This document shows positions 32,740 to 36,859 of a stretch of 36,859 nt of DNA, in pieces. The stretch lies in assembly GCA_902623545.1 (NCBI GenBank), contig CACNUI010000004.1, positions 1 to 36,859 on the forward strand, given 5' to 3'. Position numbers and translations under genes: made by a program. The notes beneath the pieces were generated by a model. It saw only the letters and a program-made list of their open reading frames with translations. It was not told where the DNA came from and did no database searches. How positions within the stretch are numbered: the stretch's first letter is position 1; every line of letters starts with the position of its first letter. Source of the DNA: an uncultured Alphaproteobacteria bacterium. GTDB lineage: Bacteria; Pseudomonadota; Alphaproteobacteria; HIMB59; GCA-002718135.

Positions 32740-33723
32740 ATGAGCTTCTTCAATTTATTCTTTATAGTCTTTCTAGGAATTCTAATTTTTGTTTTATATT
32801 TTCATATTTCAAATTATCTTTTAGATTATTTAGGTAAAAAAAATAATGGTAGCTATAATTTTGAGAATTCTATAAGGCCAGTAATTTTTATAACCCCAGC
32901 ATTTATTGTCTTATTTATATTTATTTTATATCCAGTTTTTGAAACAGTTAGACTTAGTTTCTATGATAAATTTGGAAGAGAATTCGTTGGATTATATAAT
33001 TATCGTTGGGCTATAAAAGATCCAGAATTCCAAAGAAGTATACTTAATAATTTAGGATGGCTACTAATTGTTCCAACATTAAGTACATTTTTTGGTTTAG
33101 TAATAGCAAATCTTGCAGATCGAGTGTGGTGGGGATCAATTGCAAAATCAATAATTTTTATGCCAATGGCAATCTCCTTTGTTGGAGCAGGTGTAATATG
33201 GAAATTTATCTATGAATATAGAGGACCTGGAGATACACAGATTGGCTTATTAAATGCAATAATAGTTTCATTTGGATATGAACCACAAGCTTGGTTAACA
33301 ATTCCAATTTGGAATAACGTTTTTTTGATGGCAATTATGATATGGATACAAACTGGTCTAGCTCTTGTTATTTTCAGTGCTGCCCTTAGAGGTATACCAA
33401 AAGAAACTTTAGAGGCTGCAAGAATTGATGGGGCAAGTGAATTAAAAATATTTTTTTCAATTATAATTCCTTATCTTGAGCAAACTATTTTGGTGATTTG
33501 GACATTAATCACAATAATAGTTTTAAGAATATTCGACATAATATTTGCAATGACAAATGGTGAGTGGCAAACAGGTGTATTAGCAAACTTAATGTATGAT
33601 TGGATGTTTAGAGGTGGTGGTGACTCAGGAAGAGGAAGCGTTTTAGCAATTGTAATAATGATTGGTGTAATACCTATATTAGCATGGAACCTTTATAAAC
33701 ATAGACAGGAGCAGAAAATTTAA
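32740..33723 (+). CDS. aglF: Sugar ABC transporter permease (AglF-like)
   Basis: A 327-residue MalF-type permease with about seven hydrophobic segments, including an extra N-terminal helix (about residues 3-26) before the usual start IRPVIFITPAFIVLFIF. The EAA motif EAARIDGASELKIFFSIIIPYL lies around residues 228-249 and contacts the ATPase. The order aglE-aglF-aglG matches rhizobial agl operons. It follows the terminator after aglE by 18 bases and overlaps aglG by one base (TAATG). No ribosome binding site is evident, so translation may be modest. No aglK ATPase gene follows. Confidence 0.87.
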   Translation: MSFFNLFFIVFLGILIFVLYFHISNYLLDYLGKKNNGSYNFENSIRPVIFITPAFIVLFIFILYPVFETVRLSFYDKFGREFVGLYNYRWAIKDPEFQRSILNNLGWLLIVPTLSTFFGLVIANLADRVWWGSIAKSIIFMPMAISFVGAGVIWKFIYEYRGPGDTQIGLLNAIIVSFGYEPQAWLTIPIWNNVFLMAIMIWIQTGLALVIFSAALRGIPKETLEAARIDGASELKIFFSIIIPYLEQTILVIWTLITIIVLRIFDIIFAMTNGEWQTGVLANLMYDWMFRGGGDSGRGSVLAIVIMIGVIPILAWNLYKHRQEQKI

Positions 33724-34862
33724 TGAAAAAAATTAATATTTCATCTGTCCTATCACAATTGTTATTATTATTTTTTGTTATTATATGGATAATACCGACA
33801 TTTGGACTTTTTATAAGCTCTTTAAGAGATAAAGATTTGTTAGCTATTAGTGGTTGGTGGACTTCACTCACTACAACAGAGATGAATGAAATTTATAGAA
33901 TGGCTGGAATGGAAGAGCAAATAAATAAAGATGATTTTTTTATCATAAAAGGTAATTTGTTTGAAAGCAATACAGGAAAAAAAATTCAATCATTTGGAAT
34001 ATCCTCAAAAAAAATTAATGAATTTGAAGTTGGTGACATCGCAAGATTTAAAGATAATAGTGAGGTAACTGTTAGTGCAGATGGAGAATATATTTGGAAG
34101 TCACAAAAAGAATTTAGCAAAAAGAAAGGTAAAAGACTTTTTATTACTTCATTAAGCCCTCCTTCTTTCACTTTTGACAATTACAAAGAAGTTCTATTCC
34201 AAGAAGGAATTGGTAGGGCTTTTCTTAATACAACTGCAGTTGCCTTACCATCAACATTAATTCCTCTAATTATTTGTTCCTTTTTTGCATATGCTCTCAC
34301 ATGGATGAAATTTTTTGGGCGAGACACCCTTCTTGCAATAATTATAGCATCCTTAGTAGTACCACTACAAATGTCACTCATTCCAATATTAACTATATAT
34401 AATGATTTTGGTGCTTTATTTGGTGTGGCTGCTAAATCCTATCCTGGTGTCTGGATGGCTCATACAGGCTTTGGCCTTGCCTCAACAACCTTTTTATTGA
34501 GAAATTTTATCAAGTCATTGCCAAATGAAATGATGGAGGCTGCGAAAGTAGATGGTGCGTCACATTATGATATTTTTGTAAGAATAATAATACCTCTATC
34601 AATTCCAGCGTTTGCATCAATCTTCATTTTACAATTTCTATGGTGTTGGAATGATCTTTTAGTAGGATTAGTTTTTTTAGATCAAGTTCCAAGTGAGATT
34701 ATTTTGACTGCAAAATTAAAAGAGCTTCTAGGTTCTAGAGGTGAAAATTGGGAGATTTTGACTACTGGTGCGTTTGTGTCAATGACTGTACCACTTTTTA
34801 TATTTTTTGCTCTTCAAAGATATTTTATTAGAGGTTTAGTGGCAGGATCAGTAAAAGGTTAA
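33723..34862 (+). CDS. aglG: Sugar ABC transporter permease with periplasmic insertion (AglG-like)
   Basis: A 379-residue MalG-type permease. After the first helix comes LRDKDLLAISGWWTSL, a hallmark of AglG, and then a soluble insertion of about 100 residues (roughly 40-150) before the remaining helices; AglG proteins share this long insertion, whereas MalG lacks it. The EAA motif EAAKVDGASHYDIFVRIIIPLSIP occurs around residues 274-297, and the C-terminus RYFIRGLVAGSVKG is typical. It is the partner of AglF and is translationally coupled to it. It ends the operon: the next gene is on the opposite strand, so the ATPase must come from elsewhere. Confidence 0.9.
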   Translation: MKKINISSVLSQLLLLFFVIIWIIPTFGLFISSLRDKDLLAISGWWTSLTTTEMNEIYRMAGMEEQINKDDFFIIKGNLFESNTGKKIQSFGISSKKINEFEVGDIARFKDNSEVTVSADGEYIWKSQKEFSKKKGKRLFITSLSPPSFTFDNYKEVLFQEGIGRAFLNTTAVALPSTLIPLIICSFFAYALTWMKFFGRDTLLAIIIASLVVPLQMSLIPILTIYNDFGALFGVAAKSYPGVWMAHTGFGLASTTFLLRNFIKSLPNEMMEAAKVDGASHYDIFVRIIIPLSIPAFASIFILQFLWCWNDLLVGLVFLDQVPSEIILTAKLKELLGSRGENWEILTTGAFVSMTVPLFIFFALQRYFIRGLVAGSVKG

Positions 34863-34869
34863 AAAAAAA

Positions 34870-35181
34870 CTAATTAATATTAATATAAATTTTTTCTCCA
34901 TCAACTTTAACATCGTAAGTTTTTAGATCATCACAGGGAGGATCCTGAATTACAGCACCTGTTTTAATATTAAAAATACCTTGGTGCATTGGGCATTCGA
35001 TTTCATCTTCAGTAACTAAGCCATCCTCTAAATGAACATCTTCATGAGTACACATTCCGTCAGTAGCATAAAAACCGTCTTTAATATTATAAATACAGAA
35101 TGTTTTTTCGTTGTAATCGAACCTTATTAAATCTTCAAAATCAATATCTTTTTTGTCACAAACATATATCCAATTTTGCAT
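34870..35181 (-). CDS. Rieske [2Fe-2S] ferredoxin-like protein
   Basis: A 103-residue soluble Rieske protein. The cluster ligands are Cys44 and His46 (CTHEDVHLEDG) and Cys63 and His66 (CPMHQGIFNIKTG), which is the canonical CxH ... CxxH arrangement. It has no membrane anchor, unlike bc1-complex Rieske proteins, and resembles ferredoxin components of Rieske non-haem oxygenases (NirD/BphF-like). It would shuttle one electron to an oxygenase or reductase. It lies downstream of a flavodoxin gene on the same strand; no oxygenase is in the window. Its stop codon faces the aglG end eight bases away. Confidence 0.92.
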   Translation of the reverse strand: MQNWIYVCDKKDIDFEDLIRFDYNEKTFCIYNIKDGFYATDGMCTHEDVHLEDGLVTEDEIECPMHQGIFNIKTGAVIQDPPCDDLKTYDVKVDGEKIYININ

Positions 35182-35290
35182 TTACATTAAATATATCTAA
35201 ATTCTTAATTTTAAAGAATAAAAAGCATTAATTACAAATTAAAAGTTAAAAATGTTATATTTTTGTAATTTAAACTTAATAATATATTTT

Positions 35291-35728
35291 CTAAATAAGA
35301 CTCAGAAAATTTAATGACCACTCAATTGAGCCATCAGTGTCATAATCACATTCTTGTCTTTCTATTACTCTATTGGCTCCAAGCGTTTGTAATTTTTCAT
35401 CAATTATTTTTCCAGCATTACAAAAATCATAATGTGATGAATCTCCTAATGCGAGAACACCATAATTTAAATTTGATAAATTTAAATTGGTAGCAGCTAG
35501 TAAGCTTTGCCAAAAATTTATTCCGTTATCAGGAATTTCTCCATCTCCAGTTGTTGATGTAACTATCAACAATTTATTAATTTGCTCAAGTTTATCCATG
35601 CTTATGTCATCTAGTTCAAATATTTGTGATTCACTGCCTTTTTCTCTAAATAATTTTTGAATATCATACGCTAACTCCTCAGCAGTTCCAGTTTGGGATC
35701 CAAAAACAATGTTTAGTATATCTGACAT
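35291..35728 (-). CDS. Flavodoxin-domain protein (MioC/sulfite-reductase-flavodoxin-like)
   Basis: The 145-residue single-domain protein binds FMN. The phosphate loop is FGSQTGTAEELA (about residues 9-20), the 50s loop TSTTGDGEIPDNG and the 90s loop LALGDSSHYDFCNAG (isoalloxazine contacts). The wording matches the flavodoxin domain of sulfite reductase/cytochrome P450 reductases and MioC rather than classical long-chain flavodoxins. It likely carries electrons between a reductase and an acceptor. It lies 109 bases upstream of the Rieske gene, possibly in the same transcript, and is divergent from thuA across a 215-base spacer with no recognised features beyond AT-rich sequence. Confidence 0.9.
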   Translation of the reverse strand: MSDILNIVFGSQTGTAEELAYDIQKLFREKGSESQIFELDDISMDKLEQINKLLIVTSTTGDGEIPDNGINFWQSLLAATNLNLSNLNYGVLALGDSSHYDFCNAGKIIDEKLQTLGANRVIERQECDYDTDGSIEWSLNFLSLI

Positions 35729-35943
35729 ATTTTAATAAATAACATCAATCCTATTTTTTCAAGTATTTTTATTAATAATTTAGTTTCTGTAGGTTTACAA
35801 TTATTTTAAAAGAACATATTGATTAAGATTAATAAATATATAACTTAAATAAAATTTTTTAGTTTATTATGATTTAAAAAAGGTTTCGGATTTTAATATG
35901 ATAAGATTTTAGATCTTAAATTATAGAGAAAGAAATAAATAAA

Positions 35944-36726
35944 ATGACTAATATAATAATTTGGAACGAAAATATTCATGAAATAGAAAATGAAGAAGTT
36001 AAAAAAATTTATCCAAATGGTATTCATAATTGTATTAAGGACTTTTTATCAAAGGATACGAGTTTTAAAATACAAACAGCAACTCTTAAACAAGATCAAA
36101 ATGGTTTAAATCTTAATAACTTAAAAAACTGTCATGTACTGATTTGGTGGGGGCATAAAGCTCATGATAAAGTGAATGATGAAACTGTTGATTTAGTACA
36201 TAGAAGAGTTTTAGAAGGTATGGGTTTAATTGTATTACATTCTGGTCATCACTCTAAAATTTTTAAGAAACTTATGGGCACAAATTGCAATCTAACATGG
36301 AGGGAATATGGTGAAAAAGAGAGATTATGGATATGTAATCCAGCTCATCCAATTTGTGAGGGTTTGGACTCTTATTTTGAGCTAGATATGGAAGAAATGT
36401 ATGGCGAACCTTTTCAAATTCCATCACCAGATGAAACTCTTTTAACAAGTTGGTTTGAAGGTGGAGAAACTTTTAGATCTGGATTACTATACAAAAGAGG
36501 AAATGGTCAAATTTTTTACTTTAGACCTGGTCATGAAGCATATCCAACTTATTATAACATAAATGTTCAAAAAATTATAACAAATGCAATACACTTTATT
36601 AAACCAAAAAATGAAATAAAATGGGAAGATATTCATTCACCTACTCCAAAAAGTAACAGACCAAAGCCTTTAGAGAAAATAACTAAAAAGGGTTTTACAG
36701 TTGGACACCCAACATTAGATAAATAA
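35944..36726 (+). CDS. thuA: ThuA-family trehalose utilization protein
   Basis: The 260-residue protein is ThuA-like (PF06283), with a class I amidotransferase-like fold but without the glutaminase triad. Landmarks are IIWNENIHE, NCHVLIWWGHKAHDKV, GLIVLHSGHHSKIFKKLMGT, FRPGHEAYPTYYN near the end. In rhizobia and Agrobacterium, ThuA with ThuB assimilates trehalose and sucrose isomers through 3-keto derivatives. The next gene begins one base after the stop codon and is a Gfo/Idh/MocA oxidoreductase, as ThuB is, which supports the assignment. A weak AGAG lies about 15 bases before the ATG; no LacI-type palindrome like that of aglE was seen upstream. Confidence 0.88.
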   Translation: MTNIIIWNENIHEIENEEVKKIYPNGIHNCIKDFLSKDTSFKIQTATLKQDQNGLNLNNLKNCHVLIWWGHKAHDKVNDETVDLVHRRVLEGMGLIVLHSGHHSKIFKKLMGTNCNLTWREYGEKERLWICNPAHPICEGLDSYFELDMEEMYGEPFQIPSPDETLLTSWFEGGETFRSGLLYKRGNGQIFYFRPGHEAYPTYYNINVQKIITNAIHFIKPKNEIKWEDIHSPTPKSNRPKPLEKITKKGFTVGHPTLDK

Positions 36727-36727
36727 A

Positions 36728-36859
36728 GTGAAAATTGGTATTGTTGGCACTGGGAATATTTCTACAAGACATTTGAATGAATTTAGTAAAATTGAAAATG
36801 TAAATGTTGAAGCAGTATGTGATACTAATGTAGAAAATTTAAATCTATTTTTAAAAAAC
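36728..36859 (+). CDS. Gfo/Idh/MocA-family NAD(P)-dependent oxidoreductase, 5' end only (ThuB position)
   Basis: The frame opens with GTG at 36728, one base after the thuA stop, and runs off the window edge, giving 44 residues. It encodes VKIGIVGTGNISTRHLNEF, a Rossmann dinucleotide-binding fingerprint (GxGxxxxxH) typical of Gfo/Idh/MocA sugar dehydrogenases, followed by VEAVCDTNVEN with the acidic residue at the end of the second strand. Position after thuA suggests ThuB, which would oxidise a disaccharide to its 3-keto form. The active-site and C-terminal domain are outside the window, so substrate and name stay tentative. Confidence 0.8.
   Translation, partial: MKIGIVGTGNISTRHLNEFSKIENVNVEAVCDTNVENLNLFLKN

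Noticed and set aside
35230-35270. Inverted repeat AATTACAAA ... TTTGTAATT in the Rieske/flavodoxin spacer
   Set aside because: The 9-bp arms are almost pure A/T with a 23-base loop, have no T tract in a useful place, and could easily arise by chance here.

Overview
The window is a very AT-rich, tightly packed bacterial segment with short spacers and many start/stop overlaps (TAATG junctions at hisG/hisD, clpS/clpA, aglF/aglG and uup/small ORF). The gene set points to a free-living marine alphaproteobacterium with a streamlined genome: murA-hisG-hisD-infA-yacG beside tRNA-Phe, a MntR-controlled MntX-type manganese transporter, clpS-clpA, and agl/thu-type sugar genes related to rhizobial ones. 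A SAR11-like or HIMB59/AEGEAN-169-like lineage is my inference; no rRNA or other phylogenetic marker was compared. No spacer longer than about 300 bases lacks a gene. I found no CRISPR array, insertion sequence, phage gene or replication origin.

Layout. Positions 1-2300: the tail of a probable FGGY-type carbohydrate kinase, a class I glutamine amidotransferase, iolE (inositol catabolism) and a cytochrome c'-like haem protein. Positions 2288-4736: two HisM/HisQ-type permeases without ATPase or binding protein, then a GT9 glycosyltransferase. Positions 4822-8923: tRNA-Phe and a minus-strand housekeeping run (DUF2256 ORF, small basic ORF, murA, hisG, hisD, infA, yacG). Positions 8892-10582: divergent mntX/mntR with a palindromic MntR-box-like operator, then a strong hairpin terminator. 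Positions 10676-15514: methyltransferase/nitrilase pair, an HpaI-type aldolase, an ABC-F gene (uup) flanked by two previously unlisted tiny membrane-protein ORFs (38 and 53 aa), and a small four-helix membrane protein. Positions 15596-20431: HCCA-isomerase-like protein, MFS carrier, tRNA-Thr, GFA-family protein, a membrane protein, then a GST-pdxJ-LysE operon. Positions 20402-26313: M19 dipeptidase, exported cyclophilin, RidA-like protein, FemAB-like acyltransferase, clpA and clpS. Positions 26397-30184: exported D,D-carboxypeptidase with a SPOR domain, phosphomannomutase/phosphoglucomutase and UDP-glucose dehydrogenase. Positions 30252-36859: a LacI-family regulator divergent from aglEFG, a Rieske protein and flavodoxin, then thuA and the start of a Gfo/Idh/MocA oxidoreductase (thuB position).

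How genes work together. The clearest unit is the right end. A LacI repressor probably binds a perfect 16-bp palindrome sitting exactly in the aglE promoter spacer. AglE/F/G would import an alpha-glucoside or trehalose-like disaccharide, with a strong terminator after aglE favouring binding protein over permeases. ThuA and the ThuB-like oxidoreductase could then process the sugar through a 3-keto derivative. The second regulated unit is manganese: MntR and MntX share one operator. Neither ABC system has its ATPase here, so these must be encoded elsewhere.
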